Source of the DNA: Paraburkholderia sp. BL9I2N2
GTDB lineage: Bacteria; Pseudomonadota; Gammaproteobacteria; Burkholderiales; Burkholderiaceae
Direction of reading: 5' to 3'
Length of the DNA stretch: 64,000 bases
NCBI RefSeq assembly: GCF_004339745.1
Contig: NZ_SMGP01000003.1
Location: forward strand, 1-64,000
The notes below the pieces were generated by a model. It worked only from the letters and a program-made list of their open reading frames with translations, ran no database searches and had not been told where the DNA came from. This document shows positions 24,105 through 32,935 of this stretch, one piece after another. The translations under genes were made by a program, and so were the position numbers. Every line of letters begins with the position of its first letter. Positions within the stretch are counted from its first letter, which is position 1.

Positions 24105-26144
24105 TCACGCGCCGCCTGCGAGCGCGGGAAACCACTGCCCCAGGAAACTGTCCGGCCACGGAATATGGATGATCTGATCGAAGACCACATAGAGGAACAC
24201 CGTCACACAAGCTGCGAGGATCAGACTGAGGCGCCAGGACTCGCGTCCCTCGATGCGCATGAAGGCTACGATCATCAGCGGTACGGTGGGGATCATGCCG
24301 ATCACGCCCATGCAGGCGAGAAACGCGAGGAACCAGCCAAAGAATCTCAGCGCCCGTGTAAGCACCACCTTGTTTGGCAGTTTCTCGTCGTGGTCGCTCG
24401 CCACATCCATGTGGATGCCGTCGCCGGCATGTGCCTGTCCCGGCTGTGCCGGAATCACGAAAACCTTGTATGCGAGGCTGATGGTCCCGGCGATCACGAG
24501 GATGCTCGCGACTACCGTCGGCCCGATTCTGGCCATCAGGAGCCAGCCCTGCGCGGTCGCCAGCATGTAGAGCCCGATGCCGATGAAGAATACATAGACG
24601 AGGTCCTCGAGCTTCAACGCGATCTTTCCGCTCGGCCGCATCCGCGCGAGCCCGCCTCCGCGTACCAGCTTGAACAGCGGTTTGAAAAACACCAGCGCCG
24701 CAAGGGCGAGCAGAACCATGACGACCGGCCGCGTCAGCCAATCCGTGCCATAGCGCACGAAGGAAATCGACATGTAGCGTTCCATGAGCACGCCGAGCAC
24801 AAGACCGAGGATCAGGGGCGGGCGCGCCCATTTCAGGCGCTTCATGGTCCAGCCGATAAGCCCGGCAATGAGCAGCACGAACAGGTCGCCCCAGCTACGC
24901 GAACCCTGGAAGGCGCCGACATAGATGATGGGCATGATGACCGGCAGGATAAGCGTGTAACGTAGTGTCGAGATCTTGGCGAATTGCCCGCTGAGCAGGA
25001 AGCACAAGCCCGCTCCGAAGATATTGGCAAGCGCGATGGACCAGACCATTGAATAGGTAAGGTCGAGATGCCTGGTCAGCATGTCGGGCCCGGGAATAAA
25101 CCCGTGGACCATCATCGCGCCGAGCAAAATAGCCTGCGCCGCGCCACCGGGTACACCGAAAGACAGCATAGGCACCAGACTGCCGCCTTCCCTCGCATTG
25201 TTGGCGGCTTCGGGAGCGATTACACCGCGCACATCGCCCTTGGTGAAGGTCTGCTTCGCGCCTTTTGAGGTCTGTAGCGCATGTCCGTAGGCGATCCAGT
25301 CCGTCACAGCCCCGGTAATACCCGGCACCGCCCCAAGGACCGCGCCAAGCCCGCCGCACCGAAGAACCAGGAACCAGTTTCGCAAGGTGTCCACGACGCC
25401 TTGTTGCATCCCCCGGCGCGAACTGAACTGCACATTCTCAGCGATTGCCGCGCGTCGGATGGCGAGTTCACACAACTCGGGCAACGCGAATATGCCTAGT
25501 ATGATCGGCACCAGTGGAATGCCGTCCTGCAAGTAAAGCATGTCCCCCGTCCAACGCATTTGCCCGGTTGCGACGTTGGTGCCGATCATGCCGACCAGAA
25601 TGCCGAAACAGGCCGCGACAACGCCCCGCAGCGGCGCGTTGCCAGATAGAGCAGAAACCATCGAGACCCCGAAGATCGTGAGCGCCAGCATTTCCGGCGT
25701 ACCGATGGAGAGGACGAAAGGCCGTACCAACGGCAACGAGACTGCAAGGATGACCGCTCCGATCAAGCCCCCGAGCAACGACGACGTGTAGCATGCGCTC
25801 AACGCACGCGACGCTTCACCGCGTTTGGTCATGGGCAGGCCATCGAGCACCGTCGCCTGCGAAGCGGCGTGACCTGGCACGCCAAAGAGCACCGCAGGGA
25901 TCACGTCGGAAGTCGTAATGACCGAAGCCATGCCGAGCAACATCGCGAAGGCTGCATAGGGGTCCATCGTGTAGGTGAACGGCACCAGAAGCGCAAAACC
26001 CGTGAGTCCTCCGATCCCGGGCAACAGTCCGATCGCCAGTCCGACCACGACGCCGAAAACAAGAAAGATCAAACGGTGGAATTGCAAGAGCGTCGACAGC
26101 GCATGGCCTGCTGCCAACAAAGTTGCGTCGTTGTAAAAATCCAT
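24105..26144 (-). CDS. TctA-TctB fusion, tripartite tricarboxylate transporter membrane protein
   Basis: 679-residue inner-membrane protein. Residues 1 to about 500 are TctA, the large 12-helix subunit, with the two family repeats GLAIGLLPGIGGLTG and AVLGAVPGITGAVTDWIAYG and the conserved FGVPGHAASQATVLDG and FGVPGGAAQAIL. Residues about 520-679 have four to five further helices and the short linker pattern of the small subunit TctB, normally a separate protein. With the periplasmic protein at 27285-28325 it would form a sodium- or proton-driven importer of a carboxylate. It lies 161 bp after the amidohydrolase gene. AGGATG precedes the start. Substrate is inferred to be the polycarboxylate used by the LigJ pathway. 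Confidence 0.88.
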   Translation of the reverse strand: MDFYNDATLLAAGHALSTLLQFHRLIFLVFGVVVGLAIGLLPGIGGLTGFALLVPFTYTMDPYAAFAMLLGMASVITTSDVIPAVLFGVPGHAASQATVLDGLPMTKRGEASRALSACYTSSLLGGLIGAVILAVSLPLVRPFVLSIGTPEMLALTIFGVSMVSALSGNAPLRGVVAACFGILVGMIGTNVATGQMRWTGDMLYLQDGIPLVPIILGIFALPELCELAIRRAAIAENVQFSSRRGMQQGVVDTLRNWFLVLRCGGLGAVLGAVPGITGAVTDWIAYGHALQTSKGAKQTFTKGDVRGVIAPEAANNAREGGSLVPMLSFGVPGGAAQAILLGAMMVHGFIPGPDMLTRHLDLTYSMVWSIALANIFGAGLCFLLSGQFAKISTLRYTLILPVIMPIIYVGAFQGSRSWGDLFVLLIAGLIGWTMKRLKWARPPLILGLVLGVLMERYMSISFVRYGTDWLTRPVVMVLLALAALVFFKPLFKLVRGGGLARMRPSGKIALKLEDLVYVFFIGIGLYMLATAQGWLLMARIGPTVVASILVIAGTISLAYKVFVIPAQPGQAHAGDGIHMDVASDHDEKLPNKVVLTRALRFFGWFLAFLACMGVIGMIPTVPLMIVAFMRIEGRESWRLSLILAACVTVFLYVVFDQIIHIPWPDSFLGQWFPALAGGA

Positions 26145-26305
26145 GCGTCATCCTGATGAGATGGCAAGCTCGGTGGGCTCACGCTGTGACCCGGTAAGGG
26201 TCGAGTGTTTGGAGCGTCGACTCAGGTGGAAGCGGAGTACGACGGGCGTCGGTTGCCGTCCGTCGCTCAGCGCTTCGGCGCCTGGCTTTTCGGCATTGCT
26301 ACGAT

Positions 26306-27160
26306 TCAGTCGGCAAGCGCAGGGTAAAGAGCTTTCGCCGTGCGGCCCCAAACCCAGGCGCGCTCCTCCTCGCTAAGACTCGCAAAACAGTTGTGCCCTT
26401 GATCAATCAGCTTCTTCAACGGCCCGGCCGAAGCTGGGTAGTTCGAGCCGAAAGCCAGACGGTGTGCGCCAAACACCTTCACCAGATGCGGGAAAAAGGC
26501 CTCTGCCCCGCCCGGCGCCGCCTGCGCGAGATCAAAGGTGCGTGGCGTGATCTTCATGTAGACGTTGTCATACTTCGCAAGCTCGAACAGCGCCGCGCAA
26601 CGCGCATAGGGCGGGCCGTCTTCGAGATCGGGCCTCGCGCAGTGATCGAGGGCGATCTTCACGGTGGGGAAACGTTCGGCCAACTCGGCCACCATTGACA
26701 AACCGTCCGGCGTCGTCTGAACCGCCATGGTCATACCGAGCTCGGCGCAGCGCTCCCAGATCGGGAAGGTCGCCGGATTGACCAGCCAGATCCCATCGCT
26801 CTGATGGGTCGCTCCCCCAGTGAAGAGCCGAATTCCCCCCATTCCATGAGCCAGCCAATGGTCAAAGGTCGTCAACGCATCGGGCGCCAGCAAGTCGAAG
26901 GAATAGACGCCGGTAAAGCGCTTCGGATACTGCGCCACGCTGTCGGCCACGTAAGCGTTGTTGTGACCATAGGTCGTCGAGGAATGCACGATCGCGGCTT
27001 TCGCAACGCCGGCCTCATCCATCTCCGCGATCATCTGCTCGACTGTGACCGGACGCGTAGCTGACCAATTTGAGCGATGTCCATGCTGGGGAGCAATGGG
27101 GTAGCGAACCGTGTCCGTCGAAATGATATGGGGATGAATGTCGATAATTTCGGGCGTCAT
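26306..27160 (-). CDS. Amidohydrolase 2 family metal-dependent hydrolase (paralogue)
   Basis: 284 residues, clearly related along its whole length to the protein at 19112-19960. It shares IIDIHPHIIS, MDEAGVAKAAIVHSSTTYG, GIRLFTGGAT, VKIALDHCARPDLEDGPPYA, VYMKITPRTF, LAFGSNYPAS and a C-terminal AKALYPAL. It is gene two of the Tct operon. Both paralogues have Asn after GS near the C-terminus where many amidohydrolases carry the catalytic Asp, so they may use a different proton donor or perform a decarboxylation. Exact substrate unknown; an aromatic or pyrone carboxylate is plausible. Confidence 0.82.
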   Translation of the reverse strand: MTPEIIDIHPHIISTDTVRYPIAPQHGHRSNWSATRPVTVEQMIAEMDEAGVAKAAIVHSSTTYGHNNAYVADSVAQYPKRFTGVYSFDLLAPDALTTFDHWLAHGMGGIRLFTGGATHQSDGIWLVNPATFPIWERCAELGMTMAVQTTPDGLSMVAELAERFPTVKIALDHCARPDLEDGPPYARCAALFELAKYDNVYMKITPRTFDLAQAAPGGAEAFFPHLVKVFGAHRLAFGSNYPASAGPLKKLIDQGHNCFASLSEEERAWVWGRTAKALYPALAD

Positions 27161-27284
27161 ATGATTGAACCTCTCGGTGATTGACTGTCATTCACCCACG
27201 TGAGGTTCATGACGTTCTCTATTTCAGATCAGGGCAGACTGAGACCGGGCAAGCAGGACCGACACGCGCACTTCCCGGCTGCTT

Positions 27285-28325
27285 TCAGTGAGAACTGAAG
27301 ATGAGCTTGCGCGCGCTCTCGAGTTGCGGCTCGGGTGTGGCGTACAGCTTGCTGACGATTTGTTCCACTGCGCCTCCGTCGATCGGATCAATCGGATAGC
27401 CTGAATGTTTCATTGCGTCGATAAACTCCGGATCCGCAATGGTCTTCGAAAAGGCCTCGCGCAGTGCGTCCAGACGATCCTGAGGCACGTCCTTCGGTAC
27501 GGCGATCGGCCGTCCCGCCTGGAACGGCAGCAGGAACAAGTTGAACAGCGCTTTGTCATCTGGCTTGGCGATGTAAGCACTCAGGTTCGGGACATCAGCG
27601 AATGCCGCCGGGCTTTTCCATCCCAGATGCAGCAGCACCTTCATCTTGCCGTCTGCGAGCATTCGCACCGGCTCGCCCTGCTGAAGGCCGTCGATGGTCG
27701 AGGCCCAGCCATCGACTTCGCCGCGTTGCATCGCCAGATAAACCTCGCCGCGACCCGTGTATCCGGGCACGATGCTCATCTTGGCGCCCAAGTATTCATC
27801 GAGCAGCGCCGGCAGCGTCCTGTCCTCGTTAGCAAAACCGGTCGCACCGATGTACATCTTCTTTTTGGTGAGATCATCCGCCGTGGTGACACCAGATCGG
27901 GTCATTGACACCAGGCAGTATTCGACCTTGTTGAGGCTGCCAAGCCATCTGACATTCCGCGGGTCGAATCTGCTTTGCCTTGGATCGAGCAGTGGAATGT
28001 AGAGATTGTTGCGCTGCAGGAAGCCAATGACGGTACCGTCATTGGGCTGTCTGGACTGGAGCGAGGCTGCCGCAACCATTCCCCCGGCTCCGACTACGTT
28101 CATCACCACCGCTTGGGGATGTCCGGGGATGTACTTGACAAAGAAGCGCGAGAACTGACGCGCAATGATGTCGGTCGGCGTGCCCGCGTCGGCACTGACA
28201 ACAATCGTCAAAGCTTTACCGTGATAAAACTTTTCGACGGACTGACCAGAAACTGGCCCTGCAAACGCCGTCGCGGCAAAGCTCAACAGCGCCGCGCAAG
28301 CACATATTGCGGTCCTGTAGTTCAT
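27285..28325 (-). CDS. Tripartite tricarboxylate transporter substrate-binding protein (TctC/Bug)
   Basis: 346-residue periplasmic binding protein of the Bug family. The signal peptide is MNYRTAICACAALLSFAATAFA. The mature part shows YHGKALTIVVSADAGTPTDIIARQFSRFFVKYIPGHPQAVVMNVVGAGGM (the usual carboxylate-binding loop), GLQQGEPVRM and the PKDVPQDRLDALREAF helix. ATG 28325 is preceded by AGGGA; the frame begins ten codons earlier but the signal peptide fixes the start. First gene of the operon with the amidohydrolase, TctA-TctB fusion and frameshifted CMD. Its leader DNA and signal-peptide codons resemble those of the disrupted porin at 33359. Confidence 0.9.
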   Translation of the reverse strand: MNYRTAICACAALLSFAATAFAGPVSGQSVEKFYHGKALTIVVSADAGTPTDIIARQFSRFFVKYIPGHPQAVVMNVVGAGGMVAAASLQSRQPNDGTVIGFLQRNNLYIPLLDPRQSRFDPRNVRWLGSLNKVEYCLVSMTRSGVTTADDLTKKKMYIGATGFANEDRTLPALLDEYLGAKMSIVPGYTGRGEVYLAMQRGEVDGWASTIDGLQQGEPVRMLADGKMKVLLHLGWKSPAAFADVPNLSAYIAKPDDKALFNLFLLPFQAGRPIAVPKDVPQDRLDALREAFSKTIADPEFIDAMKHSGYPIDPIDGGAVEQIVSKLYATPEPQLESARKLIFSSH

Positions 28326-28466
28326 AGTCGTCCCTGTCTCCTTGTATTGATCCACGGTCCGCCAGCATGGCGCGTCGGAGACAATCCCTGTCCCCGGGAT
28401 GGATCATGTTGTCGTTCGCTTATGAGTGAACGTATGGAGATTTTGCCAGCGCGCCGATTCGGGTCA

Positions 28467-28506
28467 ATTGAGAAAAACCGCCCGGGGTTTGAGTAAATGG
28501 TTAAGG
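28467..28506 (-). promoter_or_regulatory. 40-bp regulon motif, copy 1 (upstream of TctC operon)
   Basis: Matches the porin copy at 33495-33534 at about 30 of 40 positions and the LigJ-operon copy at about 24 of 40. It lies 142 bp upstream of the TctC start and just downstream of the stop of LysR copy 2. Plus-strand reading begins ATTGAGAAAAACCGC and ends ATGGTTAAGG. Confidence 0.65.
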
Positions 28507-28562
28507 CTTGCCCGAGGCAGCATTGCCGGATGTGGCGAAACGCTTTATGGCCGGCGTGGGCC

Positions 28563-29513
28563 TTAGCGCGCGCCCCGGCTCTTCACTGCGAGACGCTGAG
28601 CCGTCTCTTCCAGGCACGAAACCATGAGTTGCGCGCTGGGTGTCAGGCTGCGGTTGCGATTCCACAGCACACCGGCCGGTCGGAGCAGTTTGGGCAGGCT
28701 CAATGGAAGGATATGAAGAGGCTGCACGGTGTCGTTGGCAGGCGTGTCGGCCATCACGGCAATAAAATCCGAGACTTGCAGGTGCGCACGAACGACGTGA
28801 GTCGAGAGCGTCTCGATGTAATTGTTGGTCAGCGGCACGTCGTGCGCCTCGAGTGCCCGCTCCAGGGGATCGCGCAGTATCGAGCCGGGCGGCGGCAGTA
28901 TCCAGGGGTAGGGGCGCAGGTCTGACCATTTGAGGGTTTTCCTGCGGGCCAACGGATGATGCGGGCCCGTCACCAGTGTCACCGGCTCCTCGAGGAGTTC
29001 CTTCTCTGCAAAGCTGCCAAGGGTATCCGGCGGTGGCAGGCGGCCTACGACCAGGTCGAGCCGACCTTGCCAGAGTTCAGGCAGCAGCGACGCCGTCGTA
29101 CCTTCGATCACCGTCGCATTGGTGCCCGGCGACCGCTGCTTCAACAGGCTTAGCGCCTGCGCGACCAGCATGGAGGCCGAAGCAGGCAACATGCCGATAT
29201 GAACTTTGCCCTCGGTCCCCGAACTCAGAGCTTTCAGCTCGTCGCGGGCCTGGTGCAGGATCGTCAACATCTCGCGCGCGTGACGAATGAGGCAATCGCC
29301 GTGCGGTGTGGGCACCAGGCCCTGAGCAGTGCGCGAAAAAAGCGTGAGTCCGAGCCCCCGTTCCAGTTCGGCCAGTGACTTAGATATGGCTGGCACGGTC
29401 ACGTGAGTCACGTCGGCCACCTGGCTCAGATTGCGGTATGTGTCGATCGTCACGAGCAAGCGCAAGTGCCGCGCCTTCAAGTTGATCTGCAGGAACCAGT
29501 CAAGCTCTGACAC
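28563..29513 (-). CDS. LysR-family transcriptional regulator (copy 2)
   Basis: 316-residue LysR-type regulator almost identical to copy 1 (22316-23320), differing at scattered positions and in the last 20 residues. GTG start at 29513 (MSELDWFLQINLKARHLRLLV). It has the same HTH (TVPAISKSLAELERGLGLTLFSRTAQG) and effector domain. It is divergent from the binding-protein gene at 29693 with a copy of the 40-bp motif between them, and co-directional with and upstream of the TctC operon, so it is well placed to regulate both. The duplication seems recent. Confidence 0.9.
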   Translation of the reverse strand: MSELDWFLQINLKARHLRLLVTIDTYRNLSQVADVTHVTVPAISKSLAELERGLGLTLFSRTAQGLVPTPHGDCLIRHAREMLTILHQARDELKALSSGTEGKVHIGMLPASASMLVAQALSLLKQRSPGTNATVIEGTTASLLPELWQGRLDLVVGRLPPPDTLGSFAEKELLEEPVTLVTGPHHPLARRKTLKWSDLRPYPWILPPPGSILRDPLERALEAHDVPLTNNYIETLSTHVVRAHLQVSDFIAVMADTPANDTVQPLHILPLSLPKLLRPAGVLWNRNRSLTPSAQLMVSCLEETAQRLAVKSRGAR

Positions 29514-29528
29514 TCCGTGTACCCCCCG

Positions 29529-29568
29529 GTTTTACCAACTCGTTAAGCCTACCGCAATTTTACTCAAT
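29529..29568 (+). promoter_or_regulatory. 40-bp regulon motif, copy 4 (upstream of binding-protein gene)
   Basis: Inverted relative to the other three copies, as expected because its target gene is on the plus strand. The reverse complement begins ATTGAGTAAAATTGC and carries TTGGTAAA at the far end. It lies 125 bp upstream of the ATG at 29693 and starts 16 bp from the LysR copy 2 start, so it may also mediate autoregulation. Confidence 0.6.
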
Positions 29569-29692
29569 CGACCGGGCGGCGAGCCACTGGCAAGATCCGG
29601 ATGCGGCCAAGCAGGTCGGTCGGTGGGCCCGCGCGCGCACTCAAAACAAATTTCGCAGATTCGCCGGTTCGACCGGCGGACGGAGACAACCG

Positions 29693-30709
29693 ATGACCCA
29701 CTCCCTCGATCGCCGCCGCTTCTTGCGCAACGCGGGGCTTCTCGGACTCAGTGTTGCTACGGGCGGACTTGCCGCGCCGTATGTCGCGCGGGCGGCTGCG
29801 ACGCAGATTCGGATCGTCAGCAATCCGGGGTTGGAGAACGCTACGCTGAACGCGTTGATGAGCGAGATGGGCTATTTCAAGCAATTCGGTGTGAACGCAA
29901 TGATGACCCAGATCCCCGGCGTCAGCGGCCCGTTCGATGCCATATCCGCCGGAGCCGCGGATGTCTGCATGGTATCGGGTTACAACATGGTGTTATCGCG
30001 AATCGCGGAAGGCGCCAGAGTCAAGATCGTTGGCGCCGGTATGAAAAAGTGCGCGCTGACGGTCTTTGCAAGACCTGATGGAACGAAGACGCTCGCCGAT
30101 CTGAAGGGCAAGACGGTCGCGGTAGGCCCTGCTCTGGGTCTGCTGCATACGCTAATGCTGCAACTCATGAAAGAGAAAGGCATCGATGCTTCGCAGGTGA
30201 ATTTCGTCGACAGGGGAAGCAACGACCAGTGCTATGAGGCCGTCGTAAAGGGCGAGGCTGACGCCTGCTGCTCGAGCATCTCGCATCTGAACGACGAGGA
30301 CGGGCTCGTGGCGATCAGCGAGGCCAACATGTGGCAGGCACTGCCGAAATGCATTTTCCAGACCGCCTACGCCTCCGATTCCGCGATCAGGGACAAGCAT
30401 GAGGGCATGGTCGCGGTAATGGCCGCCTATGGGGCGCTCTACGACTACCTGATGTCGCCCGCAGCGCATGACGCCTTCTTCGAAGCGCGCAAGCACGCCC
30501 AGAAGAATTTCGACAAAACGTCGGCGCAGGCAATCTGGAATTTCAATCAAGCGCAGCGGCCTTACTCCAGGAATCTGTCGCTGACCGATGACGATATCGG
30601 TTATCTGCAGGACATGTTCATTGGTACGGGCAGCCTGATGCAGAAGCAGGCCTTCGCCGCCGTGGCCGACATGTCGGCGGCGAACGCCGCGGCGAAACTG
30701 TCGGGTTGA
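29693..30709 (+). CDS. Tat-exported NMT1/SsuA-type substrate-binding protein
   Basis: 338-residue ABC-type binding protein of the nitrate/sulfonate/taurine (NMT1) class. The N-terminus has a twin-arginine signal (DRRRFLRNAGLLGLSVATGGLAAPYVARA), suggesting export in the folded state. The mature protein shows GPFDAISAGAADVCMVSGYNMVLSRIAEGA and DLKGKTVAVGPALGLLHTLMLQLMKEKGI, as usual for the fold. GGAG precedes the ATG. No cognate ABC permease or ATPase is adjacent, so it either serves a transporter elsewhere or is a catalytic or sensory relative. Copy 4 of the regulon motif places it under the same control as the LigJ and TctC operons. Confidence 0.85.
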   Translation: MTHSLDRRRFLRNAGLLGLSVATGGLAAPYVARAAATQIRIVSNPGLENATLNALMSEMGYFKQFGVNAMMTQIPGVSGPFDAISAGAADVCMVSGYNMVLSRIAEGARVKIVGAGMKKCALTVFARPDGTKTLADLKGKTVAVGPALGLLHTLMLQLMKEKGIDASQVNFVDRGSNDQCYEAVVKGEADACCSSISHLNDEDGLVAISEANMWQALPKCIFQTAYASDSAIRDKHEGMVAVMAAYGALYDYLMSPAAHDAFFEARKHAQKNFDKTSAQAIWNFNQAQRPYSRNLSLTDDDIGYLQDMFIGTGSLMQKQAFAAVADMSAANAAAKLSG

Positions 30710-30790
30710 GCGCTCGGGCGGGGACGGCCGGACTTCCGCATCAGCGCCTTGTCGAGGCGAAACTTAACTCTGTGAAGCGCCTCGACCATG

Positions 30791-30831
30791 AAAAAAAACC
30801 CAGAGGTTGGATCGGTGTCCAAACCTCTGGG
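30791..30831 (-). terminator. Rho-independent terminator of the disrupted porin gene
   Basis: Inverted arms around CCCAGAGGTT (30799-30808) and AACCTCTGGG (30822-30831), extended to 13-14 bp with one bulge, are followed on the minus strand by eight T residues (30798-30791). It lies about 130 bp downstream of the porin stop. Confidence 0.85.
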
Positions 30832-30960
30832 GTGTAGCTCATCAAGCCACCGCGTTGGCCGTCGTACTATGCGTGACGTCGTGGTCGCCCCGTGCGTTTT
30901 GCTGTCCGCGCGGACAGCGGCTAGAGAATGCGTGACGACGCGCGAGCATTCGCACGAGAC

Positions 30961-31697
30961 TCAGAATGTATGCCTGATACCCGCGATGACGGAAATCTGC
31001 GACCCGCCCACGGTCGGGGTGGGGACGGGTGTAATGGTAGTCGCTGAAAGAGCGAGATTGCCGTCGTTATGGATGCGCTCTCCGGTCACATACAGGAACG
31101 TGCGCTTGGACAGCAAGTATTCGCCGCGCAAAACGATCACCAGTGCCTTATTGGGCGAATGATCGTATTTGAGTTGCGCCAGCATGCTGTCGAAATAAAT
31201 GAACGGGGTCACGGGCACTGTGCCCGTCAACCAGAACAGGTTACTTTTCGGCGTCGCGATGCCTTCGTCATCGCGCCTGATCCAGCCGACGCCGAACTTG
31301 GCTTTGCTTATCTTGAAGTAGCCGCCCAGCGTGAACCGGCTATCTGTGAGTTTCGGCGACGTGAGACCACCCCATGTTGCCGAGGTGCCGCCGTAGTTCC
31401 GCTCGTAGGAACTGGCGAGGCCCCAAGTATGTCCCTCGTATTTGATCATTGCCGAATATTCCCGGCATTGATTCGAGGGTGTCGTTTCGCCCGGGCAATT
31501 CGAGGCGGCGGCGCTACCTCCATTGACGGCATCGCGGCCGAAACTATAGTTCACTCCCGCTTCGAAATCGCCGAGGAAATAGCGGTAGCTAATTGAGTTA
31601 TCAGCCCGAGCGTTAGCAATTCCGTTATCAAGCGTGGTGAGGCCTTGTGCGCCCGTTCCGAATGGATTGATGAACGAGGTCGCATAAAACCTCATGG
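30961..31697 (-). pseudogene. Porin, C-terminal part, cut off by IS3 insertion
   Basis: About 245 codons of a Burkholderiales porin, running from RFYATSFINPFGTGAQGLTTLDNG to the C-terminal SQISVIAGIRHTF with its terminal Phe. Strand and loop texts (ISYRYFLGDFEAGVNYSFG, YLLSKRTFLYVTGERI) are typical. The N-terminal part lies on the other side of the insertion (32966-33359). Joined across one copy of the TGG duplication, the two parts read FGRQYTM then RFYATS, so the gene was intact before transposition. It cannot now make a full protein. A strong terminator lies downstream. Confidence 0.88.
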
Positions 31698-31727
31698 TGA
31701 GGTCCGCCGGAAAAAGTGGACGCCAAC
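31698..31727 (+). repeat. IS3 left inverted repeat
   Basis: Begins TGAGGTCCGCCGG and ends GTGGACGCCAAC. Paired with 32936-32965, with mismatches in the centre. Confidence 0.85.
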
Positions 31728-31757
31728 ATTCCGTAAAATTGAGGAATGGAGGCATAC

Positions 31758-32060
31758 ATGAGTCGAATCCCCAAAGCCGTCTACACGAAGGAATTCCGTG
31801 AAGAGGCGGTGAAGCTTGCAATGACCGAGGGCGTTGGCGTATCGGAGGCTGCGCGTCGGCTGTCGATATCAATGAAGACGGTGGCAAACTGGGTGCGTGC
31901 TGCGAAGGCAGGCAAGCTGGAACGTGTAGGTCAGCATCAAAAGCCGCTGACGGAGATCGAAGCGGAACTCGGGCGAGTCAAGCGGGAGCTGGCGGAAGTT
32001 AAAATGGAGCGCGATTTATTAAAAAAATTCGCGACGTACTTTGCGAGGGAGTCGCGGTGA
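31758..32060 (+). CDS. IS3-group transposase OrfA
   Basis: 100-residue DNA-binding subunit. The HTH_Tnp_1 helix-turn-helix is KEFREEAVKLAMTEGVGVSEAARRLSISMKTVANWVRAAK, followed by a leucine-zipper-like coiled coil (LTEIEAELGRVKRELAEVKMERDLLKKF). I favour the start at MSRIPK (31758); another ATG lies four codons upstream. A run of seven A residues (32021-32027) near the end allows a -1 frameshift into orfB, and the -1 frame is open (IRDVLCEGVAVKYGV) through to orfB, so the usual OrfAB fusion can form. Confidence 0.92.
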   Translation: MSRIPKAVYTKEFREEAVKLAMTEGVGVSEAARRLSISMKTVANWVRAAKAGKLERVGQHQKPLTEIEAELGRVKRELAEVKMERDLLKKFATYFARESR

Positions 32061-32932
32061 AGTACGGCGTGATTGAACAGATGCGACAGGACTATCCGGT
32101 GCCGCCGATGTGCCGGCTGCTGGGCGTTTCCGTGAGCGGCTATTACGCGTGGCGCAAGCGCTCGCCGTCGTTGCGGGCACAGCAGGAGCCGAGACTGGAG
32201 GCCGAAGTGCTGGCGGCGCATCAGCGCACGCGTGAGAGCTTCGGGCCCGAACGCTTGCAGAAGCACCTCGACGAGCACGGCGTGCGGCTCGGTGTTCACC
32301 GCATAAAAAGGCTACGCAAAAAGCTGGGACTACGCTGCAGGCAGAAACGCAAGTTCAAGGCGACGACCAATTCGAAGCACGACCTACCGGTGGCGCCGAA
32401 CCTGCTGAACCAGGATTTCACTGCAACCTCGCCGAATCAGGCCTGGTGCGGCGACATCACGTATATCGCGACTGACGAGGGCTGGCTGTACCTCGCCGGC
32501 CTGAAGGATCTGTTTAGTGGGGAGCTCGTCGGCTACGCCATGAGCGAGCGCATGACGAAGCATCTGGTAATGCAGGCGCTGTTCCGTGCGGTTGCATCGC
32601 AGCGCCCGGCGCCCGGCCTGATCCATCACACGGACCGTGGGTCCCAATACTGCGCTCACGCCTATCAGGATCTCGTCGGCCAGTTCCGCATGCAGGCGTC
32701 GATGAGTCGACGAGGAAACTGCTTTGACAACGCGCCGATCGAATCGTTTTGGGGCACGCTAAAAAGCGAGCTGGTCTATCATCGACGCTTCGCCACGCGC
32801 GATGAAGCCAAGCGATCCATCAGCGAATACATCGAGATGTTTTATAACCGGCAGCGCACGCAGGCTCGTCTCAATTACCTGTCACCTGTAGCATTCACGC
32901 AGCGATACTATCTGAATCAGGTCGCTGCTTAA
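32057..32932 (+). CDS. IS3-group transposase OrfB (DDE integrase core)
   Basis: 291 residues from a GTG that overlaps the orfA stop (GTGA). The HTH_21 domain (ESFGPERLQKHLDEHGVRLGVHRIKRLRKKLGL) precedes the rve DDE catalytic core: WCGDITYIATDEGWLYLAGLKDLFSGELVGYAMS (first Asp), HHTDRGSQYCA (second Asp) and MSRRGNCFDNAPIESFWGTLKSE (Glu). RRFATRDEAKRSISEYIEMFYNRQRTQARLNYLSPVAF is the usual tail. Made mainly as part of the OrfAB frameshift product. Confidence 0.94.
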   Translation: MKYGVIEQMRQDYPVPPMCRLLGVSVSGYYAWRKRSPSLRAQQEPRLEAEVLAAHQRTRESFGPERLQKHLDEHGVRLGVHRIKRLRKKLGLRCRQKRKFKATTNSKHDLPVAPNLLNQDFTATSPNQAWCGDITYIATDEGWLYLAGLKDLFSGELVGYAMSERMTKHLVMQALFRAVASQRPAPGLIHHTDRGSQYCAHAYQDLVGQFRMQASMSRRGNCFDNAPIESFWGTLKSELVYHRRFATRDEAKRSISEYIEMFYNRQRTQARLNYLSPVAFTQRYYLNQVAA

Positions 32933-32935
32933 CCC

